Shown one piece after another: positions 1 through 6,788 of a stretch of 33,746 bases of DNA (the first letter of the stretch is position 1; each line of letters begins with the position of its first letter). Below the pieces are notes generated by a model that worked only from the letters and a program-made list of their open reading frames with translations, did not search any database and was not told where the DNA came from. The position numbers were made by a program, and so were the translations under genes. The DNA is from Pseudomonadota bacterium (GTDB lineage Bacteria; Pseudomonadota; Alphaproteobacteria; Rhizobiales; Hyphomicrobiaceae). The stretch spans positions 1 through 33,746 of the forward strand of contig JAEZHL010000310.1 in the NCBI GenBank assembly GCA_023416575.1, given 5' to 3'.

Positions 1-161
1 CATGTCGGGGTCACTTGTCCTGCTGGAAAGCAGCTCGGGTCGGTCGCAATCGTCGCCTGAGAGCCGCTCCGCGCCGAATACGCCCTCGGGTACCCTCCTG
101 GCAAGGCACCGGGACCATTTGACAATCTCGACCTCTCGGACGCCGAAAGGCGCGCGCAACT
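1..161. other. Window edge without a recognisable gene
   Basis: This short stretch lies downstream of hemN. Both strands show only short open frames with no family resemblance. A minus-strand ATG lies at the very edge (1-3), and a GTG a few bases inside it is preceded by AGGA, so a further minus-strand gene could begin here and run off the window. This is not supported enough to call. A small CGCC-GAAA-GGCG hairpin (141-152) has no T-tract and is not a convincing hemN terminator. Confidence 0.4.
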
Positions 162-1499
162 TCAAACCCCGACCGAATGCCGTGCCTGACCTTGCCCGAG
201 ATAGGCGTCGAAGCAGGCGCAGAGGGGGCGGAGGAACAGGCGGCCTTTCTCGGTGACGCGGAAGCCGTCGCCATCGGGCGTGACGAGGCCGTCGGCGTCG
301 CCCTCGATGACTGCGCGTGCCTCCGCGATCAACGGCGCGGCGATCGAAGGGAAGTGCTGCTTCAACTCTTCGGCCGGGAAGGCGAGATCGCACATGAGCC
401 GCTCGATGACGAGGCTGCGCGCGCGATCTTCCTCCGTGAGCGCCCGTCCCTTGACCGTGGCGAGGCTGCCGGCGCGCACCTGCCGCTGATACTCGGCCGT
501 CGCGGTGCAGTTCTGCACGTAGCCCTGGGGCAGCTTGCCGATGGAGGAAGCCCCGAGCCCGAGCAGCGCGTCGGCGGCATCGGTGGTGTAGCCCTGGAAA
601 TTGCGGTGCAGGGGACCTGTCGCGAGAGGATCGTCAGGCCGGGCGAAATGGTCGAGGCCGATGCGCCTGTAGCCGGCGGCGACGAGCAGGTTTGCGGCCC
701 GGTTCGCCTGCGCGAAACGCTCCGTGACACCGGGCAGGCTGTCGTCCGGAATGAGCCGCTGATGCGGCAGGCGCGCGGGCAGGTGCGCATAGCCGAACAG
801 CGCGATGCGGTCCGGCGCGAGCGCGATCACCTCCTCGATGGTGCGCTCGACGCCATCCCGGCTCTGATGCGGCAGGCCGTAGACGAGATCGATATTGATG
901 CTCGGCACGCCAGCGTCCCGGAACATCTCGACGGCGGCACGGGTCATCGCGACGGATTGCGCGCGGTTGATCGCCTTCTGCACCGCCGGGTCGAAATCCT
1001 GCACGCCGATGCTGACGCGATTGACACCGCTTTCAGCGAACGCAGCCACGCGCTCGGCATCGATGTGGCGCGGATCGACCTCGACGGCGAACTCGGCCTC
1101 CGGTGTGCGATTGAAGCTCCCCGAGATGGCATCGGCGAGCTGGCGGATATCGTCGGGCTGCAGGATGCTTGGCGATCCGCCGCCCCAGTGCACGTGCTCT
1201 GTCCGGCAGCCGAGTGGCAGCAGGCTGGAGATGGTCGCGATCTCCTCCAGGAGCGCCGTGACGTAGTCCGCGACCGGCTTGTATCGCCGGGTCGCCTTGG
1301 TGGTGCACCCGCAGTACCAGCAGAGCTGGTTGCAGAACGGGATGTGGGCGTAGATGGACAAGGATGCGCCGGACGGGAGCGCGGCGAGCCATCGCGCGTA
1401 GTCCTCCGGACCGATGGCGGCGGTGAAATGCGGCGCGGTGGGGTAGCTCGTGTAGCGCGGCACCGGGGCCGCATAGCGCTTCACGACATCGGGATTCAT
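162..1499 (-). CDS. hemN: Oxygen-independent coproporphyrinogen III dehydrogenase (radical SAM HemN)
   Basis: HemN converts coproporphyrinogen III to protoporphyrinogen IX without oxygen, in cytoplasmic heme synthesis. The 445-residue product has the usual HemN length (about 450). The radical-SAM cysteines are at C56, C60 and C63 (CNQLCWYC), followed by the extra C65 typical of HemN. The N-terminus (MNPDVVKRY...VPRYTSYPTAPHF) is characteristic. A longer frame reaches 1574, but the ATG at 1499 is chosen because it has GGGAG about ten bases upstream and the conserved N-terminus begins there. An FNR/FixK-type palindrome lies 62 bp before the start, which fits an enzyme needed under low oxygen. 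It is transcribed divergently from queA. The assignment is secure; whether it is the only coproporphyrinogen oxidase of this genome cannot be seen. Confidence 0.96.
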   Translation of the reverse strand: MNPDVVKRYAAPVPRYTSYPTAPHFTAAIGPEDYARWLAALPSGASLSIYAHIPFCNQLCWYCGCTTKATRRYKPVADYVTALLEEIATISSLLPLGCRTEHVHWGGGSPSILQPDDIRQLADAISGSFNRTPEAEFAVEVDPRHIDAERVAAFAESGVNRVSIGVQDFDPAVQKAINRAQSVAMTRAAVEMFRDAGVPSINIDLVYGLPHQSRDGVERTIEEVIALAPDRIALFGYAHLPARLPHQRLIPDDSLPGVTERFAQANRAANLLVAAGYRRIGLDHFARPDDPLATGPLHRNFQGYTTDAADALLGLGASSIGKLPQGYVQNCTATAEYQRQVRAGSLATVKGRALTEEDRARSLVIERLMCDLAFPAEELKQHFPSIAAPLIAEARAVIEGDADGLVTPDGDGFRVTEKGRLFLRPLCACFDAYLGQGQARHSVGV

Positions 1500-1560
1500 G
1501 GTCCGGCACTCCCGCGATGAGTTGTGCGCCGGACCGTAAAAGTGGACGGTTCGGAGACTT

Positions 1561-1574
1561 TTGATCCCCGTCAA
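1561..1574 (-). promoter_or_regulatory. FNR/FixK-type box upstream of hemN
   Basis: The sequence TTGATCCCCGTCAA is a TTGA-N6-TCAA palindrome and differs from the FNR consensus TTGAT-N4-ATCAA at one position. It is centred 68 bp before the hemN ATG. If it sits at the class II activator position (-41.5), transcription would start near 1526 and leave a leader of about 27 nt, with a weak -10-like TTTACG at 1535-1540. FNR/FixK control of hemN is well known in alphaproteobacteria; the role here is inferred. Confidence 0.7.
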
Positions 1575-1693
1575 ATGTGGACGGGGCCGCGCTGTCGCAG
1601 CCGTCCCCTTTGGCAGGCGGGGGCGCGCCCGAATAGCCTCTCCCCTTGGCCGCCATCCTGGATTAGGTTCGCGCGATACCAGGAAACGACATC

Positions 1694-2782
1694 TTGCGAA
1701 CCGATCTCTTCGACTTCGACCTGCCGGAGGACCGCATCGCGCTCAAGCCGCTGGCTGAGCGCGACAGCGCGCGCTTGCTGGTCGTCCACCCCGGCGCGGC
1801 GCCCGAGCTTGAGGATCGCAGTGTCGCGGAGCTGCCCGATCTCCTGCGAGCGGGCGACGTGCTCGTTTTCAACGACACGCGGGTCATCCCTGCGGCGCTC
1901 ACGGGGCTCCGCATCCGGGGTGAGCACGAGGCGCGGGTCGAATTCAACCTCCACAAGCGGATCGACGAGAGCCGCTGGCGTGCCTTCGCCCGCCCCGCGA
2001 AACGGCTGGAGCCCGGCGACCGCGTCCGCTTCGGTGATGAGGGGCGCGTGTGCCTGATGGGAACGCTCGACGCGACCGTCGCGGCGAAGGGTGAGGGCGG
2101 CGGGGTGGAGCTCGCGTTCAGCGTGCACGGCGCGTATCTGGATGAGGCCATCGGCGTGCTCGGCGACATGCCGCTGCCGCCCTATATCGCCAGCCGGCGC
2201 GGTGCGACCGACGAGGACCGCGCCTCCTATCAGACTGTTTTCGCCCGCCATGAGGGCTCGGTCGCAGCACCGACGGCCGGTCTGCATTTCACCGATCGCC
2301 TCCTGGCCCGGCTCGGCGAGAAGGGGATCGGGCACCAGTTCGTGACGCTGCACGTCGGCGCCGGGACGTTCCTGCCGGTCAAGACGGACGACACCCAGGA
2401 TCACCGCATGCATGCGGAGTGGGGCGTCGTCAGCGCCGATACGGCAGCCGCGCTCAACGCCGCACGGGCCGCCGGTGGCCGCATCGTCGCTGTCGGCAGC
2501 ACGGCACTGCGGCTCCTTGAGAGCGCTGCCGACGCGCACGGCCAGATCCAGCCATTCGCGGATGAGACCGCAATCTTCATCACGCCCGGCTACCAATTCC
2601 GGGCAGTCGACCTCATGATGACCAACTTCCATCTTCCGCGCTCGACATTGTTCATGCTGGTGGCGGCCTTCTCCGGGCTGCCGGTGATGCAGCGCGCCTA
2701 TGCGCACGCCATCGCCGATAAATATCGGTTCTATTCCTACGGGGATGCGTGCTTGCTGCATCCGGCGGTGGACAGGTCATGA
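1694..2782 (+). CDS. queA: S-adenosylmethionine:tRNA ribosyltransferase-isomerase
   Basis: QueA transfers and isomerises the ribosyl group of SAM onto 7-aminomethyl-7-deazaguanine in tRNA, forming epoxyqueuosine. The product has 362 residues (E. coli about 356). Conserved blocks include the N-terminus RTDLFDFDLPEDRIAL, then GSVAAPTAGLHFT, TLHVGAGTFLPVK, MTNFHLPRSTLFMLV and the C-terminal YRFYSYGDACLL. The start is a TTG, chosen because this conserved N-terminus begins directly after it and AGGAAA lies nine bases upstream. The stop overlaps the start of tgt by 4 bp (ATGA), so the two queuosine genes are translationally coupled. No key block is missing. Confidence 0.96.
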   Translation: MRTDLFDFDLPEDRIALKPLAERDSARLLVVHPGAAPELEDRSVAELPDLLRAGDVLVFNDTRVIPAALTGLRIRGEHEARVEFNLHKRIDESRWRAFARPAKRLEPGDRVRFGDEGRVCLMGTLDATVAAKGEGGGVELAFSVHGAYLDEAIGVLGDMPLPPYIASRRGATDEDRASYQTVFARHEGSVAAPTAGLHFTDRLLARLGEKGIGHQFVTLHVGAGTFLPVKTDDTQDHRMHAEWGVVSADTAAALNAARAAGGRIVAVGSTALRLLESAADAHGQIQPFADETAIFITPGYQFRAVDLMMTNFHLPRSTLFMLVAAFSGLPVMQRAYAHAIADKYRFYSYGDACLLHPAVDRS

Positions 2783-3915
2783 CCCAAGGCTTCGGTTATC
2801 GGCTGATTGCCGAGGATGCTGGTGCGCGCCTTGGCGAGGTCACGACGCCGCGCGGGATCATCCGCACCCCCGCGTTCATGCCGGTGGGCACGGCGGCGAC
2901 GGTGAAGGCGCTTTATCCCGAGCAGGTGCGGGAGGCGGGGGCCGACATCATCCTCGGCAACACCTACCACCTCATGCTGCGTCCCGGCGCCGAGCGGGTG
3001 GCGCGTCTCGGCGGCCTGCACGCGTTCATGCGCTGGCCAGGGCCGATCCTCACCGATTCCGGCGGCTTCCAGATCATGTCGCTGGCGAACCTCCGGAAGA
3101 TCACGGAGGAGGGGGTGACGTTCCAGTCGCACGTCGATGGCGCCCGCCACGTGCTGACGCCGGAGCGGTCGGTCGAAATCCAATGTCTGCTCGGCAGTGA
3201 CATTCAGATGCAACTCGACGAGTGCATCGCCTTTCCGGCCGAGCCCGACGAGGCGCGCCGGGCGATGGAGCTGTCATTGCGCTGGGCGGTGCGCAGCCAG
3301 CGGGCGTTTGCCGAGAAGTGCTCTCCGGGACAGGCTCTGTTCGGCATCGTGCAGGGCGGCATCTATCCGGACCTGCGCCGGCGTTCCGCCGAGGCGCTCG
3401 CTGCCATGGACCTGCCCGGCTACTCCATCGGCGGTCTGGCCGTCGGCGAAGGACAGCCGGCGATGCTGAGCACGCTGGAAAAGACGGTGCCGTATCTGCC
3501 GGCAGGCAAGCCGCGCTATCTGATGGGCGTCGGCACACCGGGCGACCTGATCGAGGCCGTCGCGCGCGGGGTCGATATGTTCGACTGCGTGATGCCGACC
3601 CGGTCGGGCCGCCATGGGCAGGCGTTCACCTGGAACGGCCGCGTGAACATGCGTAACGCGCGCCATGCCGAGGACCTGCGGCCGCTCGATGAACGGAGCG
3701 CTTGCCCGGCGTCTCGCAACTACTCGCGCGCCTATCTGCATCACCTCGTCAAGGCCGGGGAGTTCCTTGGCGCCATGCTCCTCACCTGGAACAACGTCTG
3801 GTTCTACCAGGAGTTGATGGCAGCCATGCGCACCGCAATTGCGGAAGGCCGGTTCGCTCAGTTCGCGGCCGAGCATCGCGAGCGGCTCTCCCGGCTCGAG
3901 ACGGATCGCGATTAG
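2779..3915 (+). CDS. tgt: tRNA-guanine transglycosylase (Tgt), zinc ligands not conserved
   Basis: Tgt exchanges the wobble guanine of GUN-anticodon tRNAs for preQ1, the step before QueA. The 378-residue protein carries DSGGFQ (D93, general acid/base) and MFDCVMPTR (D269, nucleophile), plus VQGG and the HGQAFTWNG loop. The ATG at 2779 overlaps the queA stop; an upstream in-frame start at 2749 would lie inside queA and is rejected. Oddity: the usual zinc site C-x-C-x2-C-x25-H is replaced by S307-x-C309-x2-S312 and N338, so only one of four ligands remains, while the surrounding sequence (RNYSRAYLHHL, LLTWNN) is well conserved. The protein therefore looks intact but probably does not bind structural zinc in the usual way. 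It may be a lineage trait. Confidence 0.95.
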   Translation: MTQGFGYRLIAEDAGARLGEVTTPRGIIRTPAFMPVGTAATVKALYPEQVREAGADIILGNTYHLMLRPGAERVARLGGLHAFMRWPGPILTDSGGFQIMSLANLRKITEEGVTFQSHVDGARHVLTPERSVEIQCLLGSDIQMQLDECIAFPAEPDEARRAMELSLRWAVRSQRAFAEKCSPGQALFGIVQGGIYPDLRRRSAEALAAMDLPGYSIGGLAVGEGQPAMLSTLEKTVPYLPAGKPRYLMGVGTPGDLIEAVARGVDMFDCVMPTRSGRHGQAFTWNGRVNMRNARHAEDLRPLDERSACPASRNYSRAYLHHLVKAGEFLGAMLLTWNNVWFYQELMAAMRTAIAEGRFAQFAAEHRERLSRLETDRD

Positions 3916-3937
3916 ATCGCTCGCGTTCCGTTTTGGT

Positions 3938-3961
3938 CCGTGCCACAACAGGTGTGCACGG
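3938..3961 (+). other. Imperfect stem-loop between tgt and the cytochrome c gene
   Basis: CCGTGC, a bulged C, then ACA pairs with TGT-GCACGG around a five-base loop. There is no T-tract. It could slow or partly terminate readthrough from queA-tgt, or it may be chance. Confidence 0.25.
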
Positions 3962-3980
3962 GAAACGGCGAGAGGTGAGC

Positions 3981-4313
3981 ATGAGAACGATCGCGATACT
4001 CCTTGCCGTGACGCTTGGGGTCGGTACCGCGAGCCATCCGGCCCTGGCGCAATCGCCGGCGGAGCAAGGCCGGGCGATCGCGGAGCAGCAGTGTGCGCGC
4101 TGCCATGCCATCGGCCGGGAGGGTGAAAGCCCGATGCATCAGGCGCCGCCTTTCCGCGACATCGTCAAGCGCTACCCGGCCGAGCAACTGGGCGAGGCTC
4201 TGGCCGAGGGCATTGTGACCGGTCACCCGGCCATGCCCGAGTTCACCTTCCGGCCCGCCGAAATCGATGCTCTGATCGCGTACCTCAAGACATTCGGTGA
4301 GGCACCGCAGTAG
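3981..4313 (+). CDS. Small periplasmic class I cytochrome c
   Basis: This 110-residue protein has a signal peptide with a likely cleavage after ALA (residues 21-23). The heme attachment motif is C38-A-R-C41-H42, and a probable distal methionine is M85 in HPAMPEF. The C-terminal EIDALIAYLKTF helix is the classical last helix of mono-heme cytochromes c. It should be a soluble or loosely bound periplasmic electron carrier. Its redox partner is not shown by the neighbours. The ATG is preceded by GAGAGGTGAGC. It lies 65 bp after tgt on the same strand, with a small stem-loop between, so co-transcription is possible but not obvious. Confidence 0.9.
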   Translation: MRTIAILLAVTLGVGTASHPALAQSPAEQGRAIAEQQCARCHAIGREGESPMHQAPPFRDIVKRYPAEQLGEALAEGIVTGHPAMPEFTFRPAEIDALIAYLKTFGEAPQ

Positions 4314-4346
4314 CACCGTCATCGGTGGCCGCGACTGACCCGAGGC

Positions 4347-5558
4347 TCACTTGCGCGCTTTGCTCGTCCTCGGCCTCATATCCGGGGGGACCTTCACCCA
4401 GACTCGGCCCGATCGGGCGAGCTTCAACCCCTCGTCGAACAGGGCGGCCTGGTAACGCGGGTCGAAGGTCTCGTTCGATTTCACCTGGAAGCTTTGCGGG
4501 ACGAAAGCCAGATTGAAGTCGGCGCCGCTGTCCTTGGCCATGCGGTAGACGCGGTAGATGTCGTTGTGGTGCTGCCGGGTGATGAGCGTTTGGATGGCCT
4601 GGGCTGCGATCGGCAAGGCCTGCTCCCGCACCGGCTTGTACTCGGGCTCGTACTTGCCGTTCTTGACGATGTAGACCCGCCGCTTCGGCGCAATGTCGTA
4701 GAAGCGGTCGATCGCTTTGAAGGGCACCTCGATCGGCGAGACGAACACCTCACGCGTGGCGCCGCCATCGACATGCAACTCCTCGTAGGTCCGGCCATCG
4801 ACCGTGACGGGTATCCTGACTGGAGGCAGCGCCCCCGGGATCGAGGCCGAGGCGAGGAGCACGCGCCGAAAGAGCTCGAGCGCCCCAGGATGCCGGCTGG
4901 CTGCGATCTCGCCCATGTTCCAGACGACCGGGCGCTGGGCATCGAGATTGGTGGTCCCGATGAGCAGCAGGCGGCCTTTGCGATACTCGGCCGCGATCTC
5001 TGCCAGCATGCGCGCGTCGACATACCGGGCGATGAGGTTCTGAAGCGGGCTGCTGTCGGCCAATGCCGGACCACCGAGCAAGCCCGGCACGATCTGCGCA
5101 ATGATGAGCTGGTTGGTGCCATACCGTGTCCAGATCTCACGCAGCTTGGCATCGTAGCGAGGCCCGAGGAACGCGAACGGCGCGGTGATGGCGCCGGCGC
5201 TCACTCCCGTCACGACCTCGAATTCCGGGCGATTGCCCCGCTCAGACCACCCCGCGAGCAGGCCGGCGCCGAACGCGCCATCGCTGCCGCCGCCTGAAAG
5301 GGCGAGGATGTCCACGACGGGGTTGCTCTGGCCCGTGGATTGAGCAAGCCGCAGCATGCCGGGATGGCGGCTGCGCATTTCCGCTGCGAGATCCGCAGGA
5401 ACCTCGTCGCCCCAGGCGCGGACGCCGTTGAGATCGAGGGGCACAGCACGGGCAGCCATCGCCGCATCGGGGACGGGTGTGCGTGTGTCGAGGGTGGCGC
5501 AGCCCGTTGCAACGAGTGTCGAAGCGCACAGCAGGGCTCGAAGACATGCCCGTAGCAA
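4347..5558 (-). CDS. Patatin-like phospholipase, predicted lipoprotein
   Basis: This is a serine lipid acyl hydrolase of the patatin family. Numbering from the chosen start, the N-terminus is a lipoprotein signal ending in VATGC (lipidated Cys about residue 20). The oxyanion-hole glycines are GGGSDGAFGAG (89-99), the nucleophile is S120 in GVSAG, and the dyad aspartate is D264 in DGGA. All catalytic elements are present in about 403 residues. The start is uncertain: a TTG at 5576 extends it by six residues, but the TTG at 5558 has GGGGAG eight bases upstream and gives a normal signal length. It should act at the cell envelope on phospholipid or another acyl ester; the substrate is unknown. 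It is convergent with the cytochrome c gene and downstream of sodB on the same strand, but separated from it by a terminator. Confidence 0.88.
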   Translation of the reverse strand: MLRACLRALLCASTLVATGCATLDTRTPVPDAAMAARAVPLDLNGVRAWGDEVPADLAAEMRSRHPGMLRLAQSTGQSNPVVDILALSGGGSDGAFGAGLLAGWSERGNRPEFEVVTGVSAGAITAPFAFLGPRYDAKLREIWTRYGTNQLIIAQIVPGLLGGPALADSSPLQNLIARYVDARMLAEIAAEYRKGRLLLIGTTNLDAQRPVVWNMGEIAASRHPGALELFRRVLLASASIPGALPPVRIPVTVDGRTYEELHVDGGATREVFVSPIEVPFKAIDRFYDIAPKRRVYIVKNGKYEPEYKPVREQALPIAAQAIQTLITRQHHNDIYRVYRMAKDSGADFNLAFVPQSFQVKSNETFDPRYQAALFDEGLKLARSGRVWVKVPPDMRPRTSKARK

Positions 5559-5682
5559 CCGTCGTACTCCCCCCAACGCCGAAACAACTAACCCGTAGCA
5601 GCCGCCTGGTTATACCGGTAGGTTCCTTTCACGAAACAAGTTTGTGCCCAGAGTGAGACGAGCTGGTGGCGCTGAACGTACA

Positions 5683-5710
5683 AAGGGCCGCGCAAAATGG
5701 CGCGGCCCTT
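5683..5710 (-). terminator. Terminator of sodB
   Basis: There is a perfect 11-bp stem, AAGGGCCGCGC against GCGCGGCCCTT, with a six-base loop, 37 bp after the sodB stop. On the minus strand it ends in a short T-run (CTTTG). It should separate sodB from the patatin gene. Confidence 0.8.
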
Positions 5711-5747
5711 GTCATGCTCACACTTCTGGCTCGCGAGGAGCTTGGCG

Positions 5748-6338
5748 TTACGCCTTGATCAGCCCTTCGACGTAGTCCCAGTTGACGAGGCTGTCGAACC
5801 AAGCCTCCAGGTACTTCGCGCGCGCGTTGCGGTAGTCGATGTAGTAGCTGTGCTCCCACACGTCGCAGCCGAGGATGGGGTCGGCGCCGTGCATGAGCGG
5901 GTTCTCGCCGTTAGGCGTCTTCGCGACTTCGAGCTTGCCGTCACGGATGGCGAGCCATGCCCAGCCGGAGCCGAACTGCGTCAGGCCGGCATTGACGAAG
6001 TCACCGCGCAGCTTGTCGAAGCCGCCGTAGTCCTGCACCAGCTTCTCGAGCTTGCCCGGAAGCTTGTTGCCGCCGCCGCCCTTCTTCATCCAGTTCCAGA
6101 AGTGCGTGTGGTTGTAGTGCTGGCCGGCGTTGTTGATCAGGCCCTGGTTCTTGTTCGCCCAGGCGCCCTTCACGACGTCCTCCAGGCTCTTGCCCTCGAG
6201 CCCTGAACCCACGATCAGCTTGTTGCAGGCGTCGACATAGGCCTGATGGTGCTTGTCGTGGTGAAACTGCAGTGTCTCGGCGGACATGTAGGGCTGCAGC
6301 GCGTCGTATGCGTAAGGCAAGTCGGGGAGCTTGAACAC
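5748..6338 (-). CDS. sodB: Superoxide dismutase, iron type
   Basis: It dismutates superoxide to hydrogen peroxide and oxygen, and without a signal peptide it should be cytoplasmic. The 196 residues match the Fe/Mn SOD family length. Predicted metal ligands are H26, H77, D159 and H163 (DVWEHSYYIDYRNAR). Q73, in the sequence NNAGQHYNH four residues before the second ligand, corresponds to the glutamine typical of iron SODs, so iron is favoured; cambialistic use cannot be excluded. The start is a GTG with a strong GGAGG six bases upstream. A promoter and a terminator frame it as a single-gene unit. Confidence 0.96.
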   Translation of the reverse strand: MFKLPDLPYAYDALQPYMSAETLQFHHDKHHQAYVDACNKLIVGSGLEGKSLEDVVKGAWANKNQGLINNAGQHYNHTHFWNWMKKGGGGNKLPGKLEKLVQDYGGFDKLRGDFVNAGLTQFGSGWAWLAIRDGKLEVAKTPNGENPLMHGADPILGCDVWEHSYYIDYRNARAKYLEAWFDSLVNWDYVEGLIKA

Positions 6339-6385
6339 GGGTGTCCTCCGTCTCTTTGAAAATGGACGTCATCGGGATGGGGCGC

Positions 6386-6414
6386 AAGGTAGCCCCTTGT
6401 CCTCACCAAATCAA
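6386..6414 (-). promoter_or_regulatory. Predicted sigma-70 promoter of sodB
   Basis: Read on the minus strand, TTGATT (6414-6409) is followed after exactly 17 bases by TACCTT (6391-6386). This is a good match to the alphaproteobacterial housekeeping promoter. The predicted leader is about 40 nt. Confidence 0.55.
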
Positions 6415-6454
6415 ACGGCGTCGGACGGCTTGAGCTGCCAATCGGGGGAGGAAG

Positions 6455-6490
6455 AAAATCGGGGCGCAGCGACCCTGAACGCTGCGCCCC
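6455..6490 (-). terminator. Orphan minus-strand terminator
   Basis: GGGGCGCAGCG (6461-6471) pairs perfectly with CGCTGCGCCCC (6480-6490). On the minus strand it is followed by GATTTTC. No intact minus-strand gene ends here; the only candidate upstream is the short tail at 6532-6621. Confidence 0.6.
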
Positions 6491-6531
6491 TTGGATCACG
6501 CCGGGGAAGTATCTCTCAGGGTGTTATCAGC

Positions 6532-6621
6532 CTAGAAGGAGATGGTTGAACCGACCCTGAATGCTGTATTCATCTGGCGTTCATTTTGCGAGGACGGCTT
6601 CGGTGGCGACAAAACGGCGTG
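6532..6621 (-). pseudogene. Possible C-terminal remnant of an outer-membrane beta-barrel protein
   Basis: Read on the minus strand, the last codons before a TAG give QNERQMNTAFRVGSTISF. An amphipathic final strand ending in phenylalanine is the usual end of outer-membrane barrel proteins. Upstream in the same frame a TAA follows after 30 codons, and no homologous sequence is visible in the other frames. A strong terminator lies about 40 bp downstream, as after a real gene. The inference is that an outer-membrane protein gene was deleted here and only its tail and terminator remain. The match is a short motif only and could be chance. Confidence 0.3.
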
Positions 6622-6788
6622 TTACGGCCTGATGAGCGGCGTAACTTCTGCCACAATCATGCAAATTGTCACTCAAAGACTGTGGCAGGGCATGGTGGGA
6701 TCAGATCAGGCCCCGTTCACGCGACGGAATTCATGCTCCAGGGACGTTCTTTGTTCGATTCATCCTCGTTAGATCAGGCGCACGACAG

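Larger units (their letters stand above)
6339..6788. other. 450-bp intergenic region between sodB and the MacA-like gene
   Basis: No full gene is seen on either strand. Besides the sodB promoter, it holds an orphan minus-strand terminator and a short coding-like tail (both listed separately). The part from about 6540 to 6790 looks more AT-rich than its surroundings. The sequence before 6789 must hold the promoter of the efflux operon, but no clear -35/-10 pair stands out. Confidence 0.5.

Noticed and set aside
177..1520. 447-codon open frame on the plus strand opposite hemN
   Set aside because: It is antisense to a clear hemN and has no family resemblance; GC-rich coding DNA gives long open antisense frames.
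1571..2761. 396-codon open frame on the minus strand opposite queA
   Set aside because: Antisense shadow of queA; composition is Arg/Asp/His-rich and without motifs.
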